64,000 bases of DNA from DATENM01 sp045807725 (GCA_045807725.1 JBJMGV010000126.1:192725-256724); one strand, 5' to 3'. Positions 50,400 through 59,055 are shown, counted from the stretch's first letter. The notes: a model not told the origin generated them from the sequence alone. Numbers and translations are program-made.

Positions 50400-51257
50400 T
50401 CACAGTTCGCCGTTGAGCACGATGTTATCGATCAATCGCGTCTTGCCGAAGAAGACCGCCATCGAAATAAGCGTCGCCTCGTCACTTGAAATCGTCGCGA
50501 CTGATTCGAGCCGCTTCGTGTCGGTGATGGCGAGGTAATCGAGCCGCGCCAATGGCTCGGCTTCGACCAACGCGCGGATGGCGGCAAGCAACCGCCCGGC
50601 GTCGTTTTCGCCGCCGTTGTAAAGCGTGCGGGCTCTCTCAAGCGCGCGGCGCAGCACAGTCGCCGCTTGCCGTTCCTGAGGCGACAGGTAGACGTTGCGC
50701 GACGACAGCGCCAGCCCACCTTCTTCGCGCACGATTGGCCCGACGACGACTTCAACGTCCGTCGCCAGGTCGCGCACCATTCGCTTGATGAGGATGACCT
50801 GCTGCGCGTCCTTGCGCCCGAAGAAGGCGAAGTTCGGCTGCACGATGTTGAAGAGCTTGGCCACCACCGTCGCGACGCCGCGAAAGTGACTGGGCCGGCT
50901 CCCGCCTTCCAGCTTTTCGCTCAAGCCTTCGACCGTAATGTACGTCACAAAGTCGTCCGGGTACATATCGTCGGCGGTCGGCGCGAAGATGAAGTCAACG
51001 CCCTTGGCGAAGGCCAGTTCGGCATCGCGCGCCAGATCGCGCGGGTAACGGGCATAGTCTTCGGCGGGGCTGAATTGCGCGGGATTGACGAAGACCGACG
51101 CCACGACGATGTCACACATCTCGCGGGCGCGAGCCATCAATGACAGGTGGCCTTCGTGCAGCGCGCCCATCGTCGGCACGAGACCGACGCGGCTGCCTTC
51201 GCCGCGCATGTCACGAGCCACAGACCTCATCCGGGGAATGCGGTTAATGATTTCCAT
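50400..51257 (-). CDS. panC: Pantothenate synthetase
   Basis: A 285-residue enzyme that condenses pantoate and beta-alanine with ATP. The signatures are VGLVPTMGALHEGHLSLM with the HxGH-like nucleotide motif, VFVNPAQFSPAEDYARYPR, FFGRKDAQQVILIKRMVRDL and ALSSRNVYLSPQER. Length is standard. No good ribosome-binding site precedes the ATG. It is downstream of panB in the same direction with a word array between. Confidence 0.96.
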   Translation of the reverse strand: MEIINRIPRMRSVARDMRGEGSRVGLVPTMGALHEGHLSLMARAREMCDIVVASVFVNPAQFSPAEDYARYPRDLARDAELAFAKGVDFIFAPTADDMYPDDFVTYITVEGLSEKLEGGSRPSHFRGVATVVAKLFNIVQPNFAFFGRKDAQQVILIKRMVRDLATDVEVVVGPIVREEGGLALSSRNVYLSPQERQAATVLRRALERARTLYNGGENDAGRLLAAIRALVEAEPLARLDYLAITDTKRLESVATISSDEATLISMAVFFGKTRLIDNIVLNGEL

Positions 51258-51271
51258 AGGGGTGACAGGAA

Positions 51272-51353
51272 GTGATGAGTGATGAGTGATGAGTGGCGCG
51301 GGCGTCCGATTCAGTCAGCCTTCTTCATACTCATCACTCATTACTCATCACTC
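51272..51353. repeat. Inverted word array (GTGATGA / TCATCAC) between panB and panC
   Basis: Three tandem GTGATGA-type words (51272-51296) face TCATCACTCATTACTCATCA words (51331-51350) in the panB-panC gap. It uses the same vocabulary as 15284-15364. The right arm ends at the panB stop. Confidence 0.85.
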
Positions 51354-52247
51354 TCAGTTGATTGGTCCGAGCGGCGGCATCGAGTATGTCTCTTCGTCGG
51401 CGACCTCGACGACAACACCTTCGGGCAAACGGTAGCTCTCCTCATCAGCCGGGAAGCGCCGCGCCGTCACGTCATCGGCGTAGCGTTTCAGCGCATCGCC
51501 AATCACGCTACGGAGGTCGGCGTACTGGCGGACGAACTTGGCCGTGTGGCCGAAGGTCAGGCCGACCAGATCGCTGAAGACCAGTATCTGCCCGTCGCAT
51601 TCCAACCCCGCACCGATGCCGATGGTCGGCACGCGCACGCGGTCGGTAATCAGCCGCGAAATCTCCGCAGGGATGCCTTCCAACACGATGGCAAAGACGC
51701 CTGCCTGCTCAAGCGCCAGCGCGTCGTCAATCAGCGCACGCGCTGCCTCGATGGTCTTGCCTTGTACGCGGTAGCCGCCCATTTGCAAGACCGACTGCGG
51801 CGTCAATCCGATATGACCCATCACCGGCACTTCGGCTTGCACGATGGCATCGACGATCTTGGCGCGACGCAACCCGCCTTCGACTTTGACCGCTTCAGCG
51901 CCGCCTTCTTTGACAAAGCGAATGGCGGCCTTGACGGCGTGCGCGGTGTCGTCCTGATACGTGCCGAATGGCATATCGCCAACGATCAAGGCGCGACGCA
52001 CGCCGCGACGCACGGCCCGCGTCGCGTGTAACATTTCTTCCAATGTGACCGGCAGCGTTGAGTCATAGCCGAGCACAGTCTGCGCCAGGCTGTCGCCAAC
52101 AAGGATGAAATCGAAGCCGGCTTCGTCCACCAGCCGCGCCGTCGGGTAATCGTAAGCCGTCAGGGCGACAATCGGCGCACCGCCTTTGCGGGCGCGGATG
52201 TGCGGCGCTGTTACCTTCTTCGGATTGCTTTCGCTGATGTGACTCAT
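51354..52247 (-). CDS. panB: 3-methyl-2-oxobutanoate hydroxymethyltransferase
   Basis: A 297-residue enzyme that transfers a hydroxymethyl group from methylene-tetrahydrofolate to alpha-ketoisovalerate in pantothenate synthesis. Motifs: IVALTAYDYPTARLVDEAG, FILVGDSLAQTVLGYDSTLP (metal-binding DxxD region), DMPFGTYQDDTA, VMGHIGLTPQSV and the C-terminal RQYADLRSVIGDAL. The open frame extends 61 codons upstream into a repetitive purine-rich array, but AAGGAGA precedes the ATG at 52247, so the extension is spurious. Confidence 0.96.
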   Translation of the reverse strand: MSHISESNPKKVTAPHIRARKGGAPIVALTAYDYPTARLVDEAGFDFILVGDSLAQTVLGYDSTLPVTLEEMLHATRAVRRGVRRALIVGDMPFGTYQDDTAHAVKAAIRFVKEGGAEAVKVEGGLRRAKIVDAIVQAEVPVMGHIGLTPQSVLQMGGYRVQGKTIEAARALIDDALALEQAGVFAIVLEGIPAEISRLITDRVRVPTIGIGAGLECDGQILVFSDLVGLTFGHTAKFVRQYADLRSVIGDALKRYADDVTARRFPADEESYRLPEGVVVEVADEETYSMPPLGPIN

Positions 52248-52319
52248 CGGGATGTCTCCTTGCGAATGTGACACGCTGATGGGGGGATTATAGGGAGGCG
52301 GCGACGGGGATTGCAAACG

Positions 52320-52432
52320 ACGAAGGAGGCAGGAAGCAGGAAGCAGGAAGTAGTAGGCAGGAAGCAGGAGGTAGGAAGCAGAAGGCAAGAGGCAGGAGGC
52401 AAGAGGCAGGAGGCAGGAGACAGGAGGCAATC
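52320..52432. repeat. Single-arm GGAAGCAGGA word array
   Basis: About 12 degenerate words such as GGCAGGAAGCAGGAGG occupy 113 bp upstream of panB. The nearest complementary words (CCTCCTGCCTGC) are at 53098-53106, some 670 bp away. The long panB-frame ORF here is translation of the array. Confidence 0.7.
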
Positions 52433-52446
52433 GGTCGTGTAGGTCT

Positions 52447-52647
52447 AAGCTCCGTTAGGAGCGCAATGTTTATAGTCAACGATGTTGTTGATGATCCAAG
52501 CTCCGTCAGGAGCGTGATGTAGACATCGCGCCCCTACGGGGCTTCGTCACATCCTTCTGCCATATCTATAAACATTACGCTCCTACGGAGCTTGCTTCAT
52601 CTCTTGCATCGGTAACTATAAACATCGCGCTCCTGACGGAGCTTGAA
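52447..52647. repeat. AGCTCCGT/ACGGAGC hairpin cluster
   Basis: Five hairpin units (AAGCTCCGTTAGGAGC, AGCTCCGTCAGGAGC, GCCCCTACGGGGC, GCTCCTACGGAGC, GCTCCTGACGGAGC) with TATAAACAT words between them, the same family as 23921-24069 and 52912-53008. Confidence 0.78.
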
Positions 52648-52685
52648 GATTAAACCGCCCGCGTTACTATTGAGCGTGTACTGAA

Positions 52686-52872
52686 AAGCCCTGAAGGGGC
52701 GCGATTCGACAGCCCAGGGCATCGCCCTGGGTGAGCGGCGGGGCTAACCGCCAAGCCCTGAAAGGGCGCAATAACCGATCACCTATTGCACCCTTTCAGG
52801 GCTTGTGGAATATGTCGCTGTGTATACCCAGCCCGTTGGGCTGGGCTATTGAATCGCGCCCCTTCAGGGCTT
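52686..52872. repeat. 187-bp palindromic element, intact copy
   Basis: Outer hairpins AAGCCCTGAAGGGGC (left) and GCCCCTTCAGGGCTT (right), then CCCAGGGCATCGCCCTGGG (left) and CCCAGCCCGTTGGGCTGGG (right), with an inner GCCCTGAAAGGGC/CCCTTTCAGGGC pair. It is the uninterrupted relative of 10721-11028 and defines the empty site for the MITE there. Confidence 0.85.
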
Positions 52873-52911
52873 CTCAGACACGCTCTATACATAACGATGC
52901 TAATGACGATA

Positions 52912-53008
52912 CAAGCTCCGTCAGGAGCGTGATGTCAACATTGCGCCCCTACGGGGCTTCGTCACATCCTTCAGCAATTACTATAAACAGGTCGTCCCTA
53001 CGGGACTC
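52912..53008. repeat. Hairpin block, inverted copy of 23921-24069
   Basis: Reads AGCTCCGTCAGGAGC, GCCCCTACGGGGC, CTATAAACAGGTCGTCCCTA; its reverse complement matches 23921-24020 in order and wording. Confidence 0.75.
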
Positions 53009-53020
53009 ACTGACCATAGG

Positions 53021-53104
53021 CTACTGATCACTGACAACCGGCCACTGGTCACTGACAACTATCAACAATCAACTGGCCACTGACCACTGGCCACTGCCTC
53101 CTGC
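53021..53104. repeat. Single-arm GGCCACTG / CACTGACC word array
   Basis: ACTGACAACCGGCCACTGG words lie directly at the 3' end of the Reeler-type gene. A clear inverted partner is lacking nearby. Confidence 0.62.
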
Positions 53105-53107
53105 CTG

Positions 53108-54283
53108 CTATCGTGTGAAGGTGAAAGTGTTCGACACCGAGCCGTCAGGGTTCTTCACCTGTAGATTCACGGTCTGACCCGGCGCGATGCTGTTGCCGCC
53201 TTTGCGCGAGACGATCAAGGTTGACGGCGTTGTCTCGTCATTGAACGTCTTCTTCATCTTGTTGCCGCCGGTCGCAGGCTGTGCACATGTATCGCACATA
53301 AACAACAGCGCCCCGTCGCCGAAGTTCTGACCGCTCACGAGCAGTTGCTTGCCTTGCATTTGCGCGCTGAGGATTTGCGGCAAAGGCGGGCCTGCGCCGT
53401 TGATGGTGAATGGGCTGCTGATGGCCGGCGCGACTGCCGAGCCGGATTTTGTGCCGACCGTGACGCGCAGGCGCGCGCTTGTAGCGCGGACGTTCGGCAC
53501 GGTCCAGTTGAAGCCGGTGGCGCTCGCGTCGCTGGTGAAGAAGATTTGATGGGTGATCGGGAAGGTCGCGCCATCATCGGTCGAATAGCGCACCTCGAGG
53601 TTGTCGATGTTCGCCGTGCCTGTGGTCAGCCACTCGATGCGAGTCTGCGCGCCCGGTTCGAGCGTTTGCCCGTTGAGCGATGTCGCCAGCGCCAGCGTGA
53701 CGTGACTACTCTCTGAGTCGGCGAAGAAGCGATTGGTGTAGATGAAATCTTTGCCGTTCGTGCGGTCGCCGTTGGCGGCGTTGCCGGAAATGTAGAAGGC
53801 CACTGGCCCGATGTCTGTGTCGGGCGCAGTCCAGCGCACCTGCCACACGCGGCTGTTCGCGCCGTTGGGCAGCGTTCCCAACTCTGTGTGCTCGATATAC
53901 TGACGACCGCCGAAGCCGGTCTCTGAAAGCACCTGTGTGTCTCCGCCGAGCGAAGCCAACGTGCCGGCGCGGTGGTTGGTTATATCGAGGGCGGTCATTT
54001 GAAATCCGAAAGCCCGCTGACCGGACTGTGCGACGGTGATGGTCAGGGTGTATTGCACGCCGAGTCCATAGACGCCGCTGAGCGGGTTACCCGTGACTGT
54101 CACGCTCCCCGGCCCGCTGTTTTCAGAGTGGGTGTCGTGACAGGCCGTACAGTTGCCGAGATCATTCGGCGCATTCGTGTAGCCTGCATCCGGCCCGGTG
54201 ATCTTCGCATAAACGACCGCCGTAATCGTCAACAGCAACAAGACCGCTTGCAGTTTTTTTCTGAGACTCACTCCCGGCATCAT
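53108..54283 (-). CDS. Secreted Reeler-type protein with CxxCH motif
   Basis: A 391-residue exported protein with a signal peptide (about 1-26). The mature N-terminus has a haem-attachment motif in LGNCTACHDTHSENSG, followed by a Reeler/choice-of-anchor domain (about 55-190; YTLTITVAQSGQRAFGFQMT), a fibronectin-like domain (about 195-295) and a C-terminal IPT/TIG-like domain (SAQMQGKQLLVSGQNFGDGA). A Reeler domain with a CxxCH site suggests a secreted haem or redox protein that binds surfaces; function is unknown. Ribosome-binding site AAAGG at 11 nt is weak. It lies 3' of the DUF1501 gene on the same strand. Confidence 0.85.
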   Translation of the reverse strand: MMPGVSLRKKLQAVLLLLTITAVVYAKITGPDAGYTNAPNDLGNCTACHDTHSENSGPGSVTVTGNPLSGVYGLGVQYTLTITVAQSGQRAFGFQMTALDITNHRAGTLASLGGDTQVLSETGFGGRQYIEHTELGTLPNGANSRVWQVRWTAPDTDIGPVAFYISGNAANGDRTNGKDFIYTNRFFADSESSHVTLALATSLNGQTLEPGAQTRIEWLTTGTANIDNLEVRYSTDDGATFPITHQIFFTSDASATGFNWTVPNVRATSARLRVTVGTKSGSAVAPAISSPFTINGAGPPLPQILSAQMQGKQLLVSGQNFGDGALLFMCDTCAQPATGGNKMKKTFNDETTPSTLIVSRKGGNSIAPGQTVNLQVKNPDGSVSNTFTFTR

Positions 54284-54408
54284 GAAAGGTTCGCCTTTCT
54301 TCCCACGTTGATTTGCTTATTTATTATTGAACGAAGCGGCGGACGCAATCTTGCCTTTATTCCGCCATTACCAACAGAGGCGGGACGGCGGCAAAAAATA
54401 CAAGATGA

Positions 54409-54431
54409 AGGGCGGATTCGCGGCCCGCCCT
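54409..54431 (-). terminator. Terminator after the DUF1501 gene
   Basis: AGGGCGG (54409-54415) pairs with CCGCCCT (54425-54431) over a 9-nt loop, 16 bp after the DUF1501 stop; minus-strand sequence beyond it is T-rich. It separates the DUF1501 pair from the Reeler gene. Confidence 0.65.
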
Positions 54432-54447
54432 CCATTCTTCAATCTAT

Positions 54448-55746
54448 TCAAGCGATGAAGCCCACGTCCTCGAACTGGCTGCCGAGAATCGTGCGCGAAT
54501 CGGCATTGAGCCACTTATCGAGAATGGTCGCGTAGACGGCGCGGAAATCAACCGTGAACTTCATATTGCCGGCGCTGTCCAGGTCCGTAAGCGATGGCTG
54601 TGTGCCGTAGACGCCGCCTTTGATCGCATTGCCGACCACCAATTGAACAGACGCCGTGCCGTGATCCGTTCCGCGCGAAGCGTTCTCGTTCGGGCGGCGG
54701 CCAAACTCTGACCACGTCATCATCACAACATTCTCGCCGAGATTATGCGCCGCCATATCGTCGTAGAACGCCTTGATCGATTGCGACACCTGCCCGAGCA
54801 GCGTCGCGTGCTGGCCGACTGTCTTATCCGTTGGCGCTTGATTGCTGCCGATCTCCGCCGAGTGATGATCGAAGCCGCCGACCTGCACATAAAATAAATT
54901 CGCATCCGCAATGGTCGTAGCGATCTGCGCAACCATCTTCATCGCCGACGCGAGCGAATTCGTAGGATACGTCACCATCGAGGTGTAACCGGCGACGGCG
55001 GCGCGCAACTGCGCCGCGCCTTCTTCGGCGTCAAAGCTGGCTTTGCCAACCGCGCTCAGGAACGTGCCGGCGTCAAAGCTGCGCGTGCTCATTGCCTTGA
55101 ACGTGTTGAGCTGGTTGTTGCGGTCGCCGGTGTTGCGCCCGTCGGTGAGGAATTGATAATTGGCGAACGGGTCAGCGCCATTCGCAGGCGAGATGTTCGG
55201 CGTCACGTAATGGTCGGCGAACATCGCCTTCGGCAGCGAGCCGCCGACTGAGACTGCCGACAGGCTGCTCTGGCCGACGAGCTTCTGGTCGGCGTACTTG
55301 CCGAGCCAGCCGTTGCCGCTGCCGCCGTTGGTGTTGGCTGTCTGCCAGATGTCTTGCGACAGAAAGTGCGACAGGTTCGGCGACGGGTAGCCGACGCCCG
55401 TGATGACGGCGACGCGGTTCGCATCAAAGAGCTGTTTGATCTCGGCAAGCGACGGGTGCAGGCCGAGGCTGTTGTTGAGAATCATCGAGCGGCCCTGCGC
55501 GTCTTTGAGTTCCGTGTCTTTGAATCCGAGGGTGGGCCGCAGTTGTTGATAGTGCGAATCCGCATACGGGATGACGGTATTCAAGCCGTCGTTGCCGCCG
55601 GCCATCTGAATGACCACGAAGATGCGGCGAGTCGCGGCATTGATCGCTTGCGCGTTGGCGCTGCCCGTCCAAAGTTTTGGCATCACGAGGCTGACCGAAA
55701 CCGCCGCGGCGCTGCGCTTGATGAACTGTCGTCTGTTGATTGGCAT
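54448..55746 (-). CDS. DUF1501 Tat-exported protein
   Basis: A 432-residue protein with a twin-arginine signal (NRRQFIKRSAAAVSVSLVMP). The DUF1501 fold belongs to the alkaline-phosphatase/sulfatase superfamily; family features here are VIQMAGGNDGLNTVIPYADS, VITGVGYPSPNLSHF, VGGFDHHSAEIGSN and SEFGRRPNENASRGTDHGTA. Substrate unknown. AGGAGGGG precedes the ATG at 55746; the frame extends 14 codons more without support. It follows the DUF1800 gene by 14 bp, the usual arrangement of this widespread pair. Confidence 0.9.
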   Translation of the reverse strand: MPINRRQFIKRSAAAVSVSLVMPKLWTGSANAQAINAATRRIFVVIQMAGGNDGLNTVIPYADSHYQQLRPTLGFKDTELKDAQGRSMILNNSLGLHPSLAEIKQLFDANRVAVITGVGYPSPNLSHFLSQDIWQTANTNGGSGNGWLGKYADQKLVGQSSLSAVSVGGSLPKAMFADHYVTPNISPANGADPFANYQFLTDGRNTGDRNNQLNTFKAMSTRSFDAGTFLSAVGKASFDAEEGAAQLRAAVAGYTSMVTYPTNSLASAMKMVAQIATTIADANLFYVQVGGFDHHSAEIGSNQAPTDKTVGQHATLLGQVSQSIKAFYDDMAAHNLGENVVMMTWSEFGRRPNENASRGTDHGTASVQLVVGNAIKGGVYGTQPSLTDLDSAGNMKFTVDFRAVYATILDKWLNADSRTILGSQFEDVGFIA

Positions 55747-55760
55747 AACGCTCTCCCCTC

Positions 55761-57209
55761 CTAATTCAACTGAAACTCCGGCAGGCACATAATCTGGTGG
55801 ACGAGACCGCGAATCTTCTTGTCCACGTAAGCGTCGTCGGTCGCATATGCAATGGGCTGTCCCGTGTCACCTGTGGTCAGGTAAGAGATCAGCGGATTGC
55901 GCAGCGCTTTGGTCGTGGGCAGATTGAGCGCAGATAGAAAGGCGTTGACCGTCTTCTTCGGGTTGCCTTTGACGTTCTTGCGAAGCTGATCCGTGGTCAC
56001 GAAGACGCCGGGGTTCGCCGGGTTGCGATTCGTCACCATCTGATTGGTGTAGTTGAACCGCTCAAGCATGCTCGCCGTGTTGACCCAGCCGAGGTTAAAG
56101 TCCCAGCCGGCGACATCGGGCGGGTTGAACAAGTCCTGCCCCATATTGCGCGCCCCATTGGCCAGCGCGTTCGACGTGCGCGGCGGATCATTAACGGTCG
56201 TGCCCGGCTGGTAGGTCGCGCCGAGCATACGCACCGCGCCGACGACCAGCTCGGCAGGCTGTTTGATGAGAGAGAAGATGGCGCGCTCGCTGAAGAACTC
56301 GTCCGAGGTGAAGATGGCGCGCACCAGTTCTTTGATCGAATGATTGTTGTTGAGATAGACCTTCGAGAATTTATCAACCGTCGCTTTGTCGGCGCTGCTC
56401 GTGGTCAACGGATAGGCAAAGAAGTTCCAGAGCTTCCAGGTCAGGTAGCGCGCCGTCGCCGCGCGGTTGGTAATCACGGTGATTACGTCTTCGCCGCTGA
56501 GATTGCCGCTCACTTGATAAGGCGTGCCGGCGTAGATGGTCTTCGCGCCGTTGTCGTGCTGGTTGGCGACCAGGCGGAAGGTGAAGCCATACTGGCTCCC
56601 CGCCGCGCGTTGGAAGTTCCACCCCGTAAAGGCGCGGGCGATCTCTTTCACGTCGTTCTCGGTGTAGTTCGCTTCGCCGGTGACGACATCGTTGATGCCC
56701 ATCGTGAAGAGTTCTTGCAGCTCGCGACCAAAGTTCTCGTTCGGGCGGCCCAGCGCGTTGGTGACGCCATCGAGCCAGATCAGCATCGCGGGGTCTTGCG
56801 CGACTTGCAGCAGGATGTCATCGAATCGCGAGAGCGCGTTCTGCCGCAGCTTGAGGTTCTGAATGTAGAGATAAATGTCCTGCACTTTCGAGCTGGCGGT
56901 GGCGAAGTGGTTATGCCAGAAGAGCGTCATCTTCTCTTCAAACTGGCGTTGCGTCGCCACCATTCGCGTGAACCACCAGCGGCGAATCTCTGCGTTGTTG
57001 AATTTCGCGTTGTCGGTAAGGTCGGAAAAGTCGAAGCTCGCGCGGAGCAGATCTTCCATCGGCTGATTGTTGATCTGCGCGGTGTTGAGCAGGTAATCAA
57101 CCGCGCCTTCGCGCCCTTTGCTGGCGAGCGCCTCGATCTCGTCAGGCGTGCCGCCGAAGCCTGCGCGCCTGAGCAGGTGCGCGGCCTCATCGTAGTTCAA
57201 GCTGGCCAT
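55761..57209 (-). CDS. DUF1800 protein
   Basis: A 482-residue, helix-rich DUF1800 protein. Hallmarks: AAHLLRRAGFGGTPDEIEAL at the start, MTLFWHNHFATASSKV, RPNENFGRELQELFTMGIND and ARAFTGWNFQ, plus FLSALNLPTTKALRNPLISY near the end. DUF1800 and DUF1501 genes are paired in many bacteria; the function is unresolved. No signal peptide is visible, so it may be exported with its Tat partner. AGGAGGAGG precedes the ATG. Confidence 0.9.
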   Translation of the reverse strand: MASLNYDEAAHLLRRAGFGGTPDEIEALASKGREGAVDYLLNTAQINNQPMEDLLRASFDFSDLTDNAKFNNAEIRRWWFTRMVATQRQFEEKMTLFWHNHFATASSKVQDIYLYIQNLKLRQNALSRFDDILLQVAQDPAMLIWLDGVTNALGRPNENFGRELQELFTMGINDVVTGEANYTENDVKEIARAFTGWNFQRAAGSQYGFTFRLVANQHDNGAKTIYAGTPYQVSGNLSGEDVITVITNRAATARYLTWKLWNFFAYPLTTSSADKATVDKFSKVYLNNNHSIKELVRAIFTSDEFFSERAIFSLIKQPAELVVGAVRMLGATYQPGTTVNDPPRTSNALANGARNMGQDLFNPPDVAGWDFNLGWVNTASMLERFNYTNQMVTNRNPANPGVFVTTDQLRKNVKGNPKKTVNAFLSALNLPTTKALRNPLISYLTTGDTGQPIAYATDDAYVDKKIRGLVHQIMCLPEFQLN

Positions 57210-57349
57210 AGGTTATCCTCCTCCTGTTGCCGGTCGCTACGGTGCAGAGCCGGAAGCGGCCCCGTCATCTCAGACCGCTGCCGCCGGTGAAAAGTCTGAA
57301 AATAAATTACTCGTGATGCAGGCCGACTATTTGCTGCGGCCTTCGTCAT

Positions 57350-57865
57350 TCAGCGATGGGATTGCCGCAACCATTCTGCACGGGTCATCAATGCGTGCGG
57401 ATCGACGGCGCGGTCTACGGCGAGAATGCCATCGAGATGGTCTAGCTCGTGTTGCAAGAGTTCCGACAAATCACCTTCGGCTTCGAGCGAGCGCCGAGCG
57501 CCGCGCTCATCTTCGTAATCGACCCGCACGCACCGTGCGCGCGACACCCGCACCATCAGGTCGGGAAAGCTGAAGCAATCATCCCACAGTTCCATTCGCT
57601 CGGCGCTGCTCCAGACGATGGCCGGGTTGACGAGCGCGCCGGCAAAACCTGCCGGCTGCATGCGAATGAAGACGATCCGTTGCAATGCGCCAATCTGCGG
57701 CGCAGCGATGCCGCGCCCGAAGCCTGTCCGCTCACGAAAGCCTGCGAGCGTGTCGCTCAGATCACGAATGATCGCTTGCGTATCGCTCGATTGAATACCT
57801 GTCACCCTTGCCGACGGCTGCCAGAGCAAGGCATTGCCCAGTTGTAAGATTTCGCGTCCCGGCAT
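57350..57865 (-). CDS. Peptide-deformylase-like protein with altered motif 2
   Basis: A 171-residue protein of the peptide deformylase fold. Motif 1 (GFGRGIAAPQIG, for GxGxAAxQ) and motif 3 (LQHELDHLDGIL, for HExxH) are intact, so iron/zinc can bind. Motif 2, usually EGCLS, is DDCFSF here: the metal-ligand Cys remains but Glu, Gly and Leu are changed. Active deformylase or a related amidase are both possible; a standard Def would be expected elsewhere. CAGGAG lies 8 nt before the ATG at 57865. It is separated from the VWA gene by a long hairpin. Confidence 0.82.
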   Translation of the reverse strand: MPGREILQLGNALLWQPSARVTGIQSSDTQAIIRDLSDTLAGFRERTGFGRGIAAPQIGALQRIVFIRMQPAGFAGALVNPAIVWSSAERMELWDDCFSFPDLMVRVSRARCVRVDYEDERGARRSLEAEGDLSELLQHELDHLDGILAVDRAVDPHALMTRAEWLRQSHR

Positions 57866-58011
57866 CAAACGCACTCCTGAATGAGACCAGATGTTGATTG
57901 ATTGGAAGGTGAGGTCTTCCGCTGCGCTACCAGTCGAAGATTATATCCCGCGCGCCCTACGCCACGAAAGCCTTTTATTCTCGGACAGGATTGATTGATT
58001 CTCTGGAATTG

Positions 58012-58084
58012 AACCGCCAAGACGCCAAGGACACCAGGAATAGAAAGACGTGGGATTCCTGGTGTTCCTGGCGTCTTGGCGGTT
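58012..58084 (-). repeat. 30-bp inverted repeat hairpin (AACCGCCAAGACGCC)
   Basis: Arms 58012-58041 and 58055-58084 match at 28 of 30 positions over a 13-bp loop, downstream of the VWA gene. Single-unit counterpart of the word arrays and a likely terminator. Confidence 0.82.
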
Positions 58085-58104
58085 TGTTTGGGGAGGGACA
58101 CTAA

Positions 58105-59055
58105 TCACTTAGCAAAGTAGCCGCGCTTGGTCTTGGTGTTGATGCCATCGAGCTTCACCTTCAGCTTAATGACTCGCCAGTGCCCGTCTTTGCGCGCGTC
58201 GGTCGCCGCATAAGCGACGCTGTAGAGGGAATGCAACTCGGCGGCGACGAGCTGGTAAACGCCGTCGAGGTCTTCGATGCGCCGCGCCATAAAGTAAGCG
58301 CCGCCGGTTTGATCGGCGAGCGTCCGCAGTTGCGTGCGCGCCTCGGCGAATATAGTCTTCGAGTAACGGTGTTCCATATCCGGCTCGGTGTCGAAGTAGA
58401 TCGGGTAGATCGTCGTGTCTTCTTCGACGGCGCGCGTAAGCAACTCGTAGAAAGTGTGAGCGGAGCCGTCTTCTTCTTCTTTGGGAAGCAGTGCGCTGTC
58501 TACGCCGTCAGTCAAGACGACAATCGCTTTGCGGCCATCCTTGATTTCGCCGAGCAGGTCGTAGGTCTTCCACTCCGCGTCGTAAAGCCGCGTGCCGCCG
58601 CCCGGATGCTTGATGTCGTCTATGCAATTCTTCAATCGCTTGTGATCACTGGTGAAGCCGGAGACGAGCTTGAAGCGCGAGGTGAAGACGGCGACGGCCA
58701 TACGGTCATCATCTTTCAGCGACTCGACGAAGCGGGTGGCGGCTTTCTTCATCGCTTTGAGCTTGCCGCCGATGCTGCCGCTCAGGTCCAGAAGCAGGAC
58801 GAGATTGACCGGCGCGTCAACCGGCGCGAAGTGAACGATCTCTTGCGGCACGCCGTCTTCGAGAATGACGAAGTCCTCGCGCTTGAGCTGCGTCACCTTC
58901 TTGCCCTGCCGGTCGGTGACGCTGACGTTGAGATTGACCCAGCGCGCGCTCAGCTTGATGGCGTTGTCATCTACGCCTTGGTTCTGGGACAGAACAACCG
59001 CAGGAGTTAAGCAGACGAGCAGCATCAAGGCCGCAAGCCGAAGTGTGAGTGCCAC
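58105..59055 (-). CDS. Secreted VWFA-related protein
   Basis: A 316-residue exported protein. A signal peptide (ending VVLS/Q) is followed by a beta domain with SVTDRQGKKVTQLKREDFVI, and a von Willebrand A domain with MIDAS residues in LLLDLSGSIGG, a threonine in GGGTRLYDA, and VVLTDGVDS. This matches the VWFA-related domain architecture common in Acidobacteria (from memory, TIGR03436). Metal-dependent ligand binding; partner unknown. The longest frame starts at a TTG inside the AGGAGG; the GTG at 59055, 6 nt downstream of GGAGG, is the sensible start. Confidence 0.9.
   Translation of the reverse strand: MALTLRLAALMLLVCLTPAVVLSQNQGVDDNAIKLSARWVNLNVSVTDRQGKKVTQLKREDFVILEDGVPQEIVHFAPVDAPVNLVLLLDLSGSIGGKLKAMKKAATRFVESLKDDDRMAVAVFTSRFKLVSGFTSDHKRLKNCIDDIKHPGGGTRLYDAEWKTYDLLGEIKDGRKAIVVLTDGVDSALLPKEEEDGSAHTFYELLTRAVEEDTTIYPIYFDTEPDMEHRYSKTIFAEARTQLRTLADQTGGAYFMARRIEDLDGVYQLVAAELHSLYSVAYAATDARKDGHWRVIKLKVKLDGINTKTKRGYFAK

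Noticed and set aside
52248..52430. 61-codon N-terminal extension of panB
   Set aside because: It is translation of the GGAAGCAGGA word array; the ATG at 52247 has a clear ribosome-binding site.
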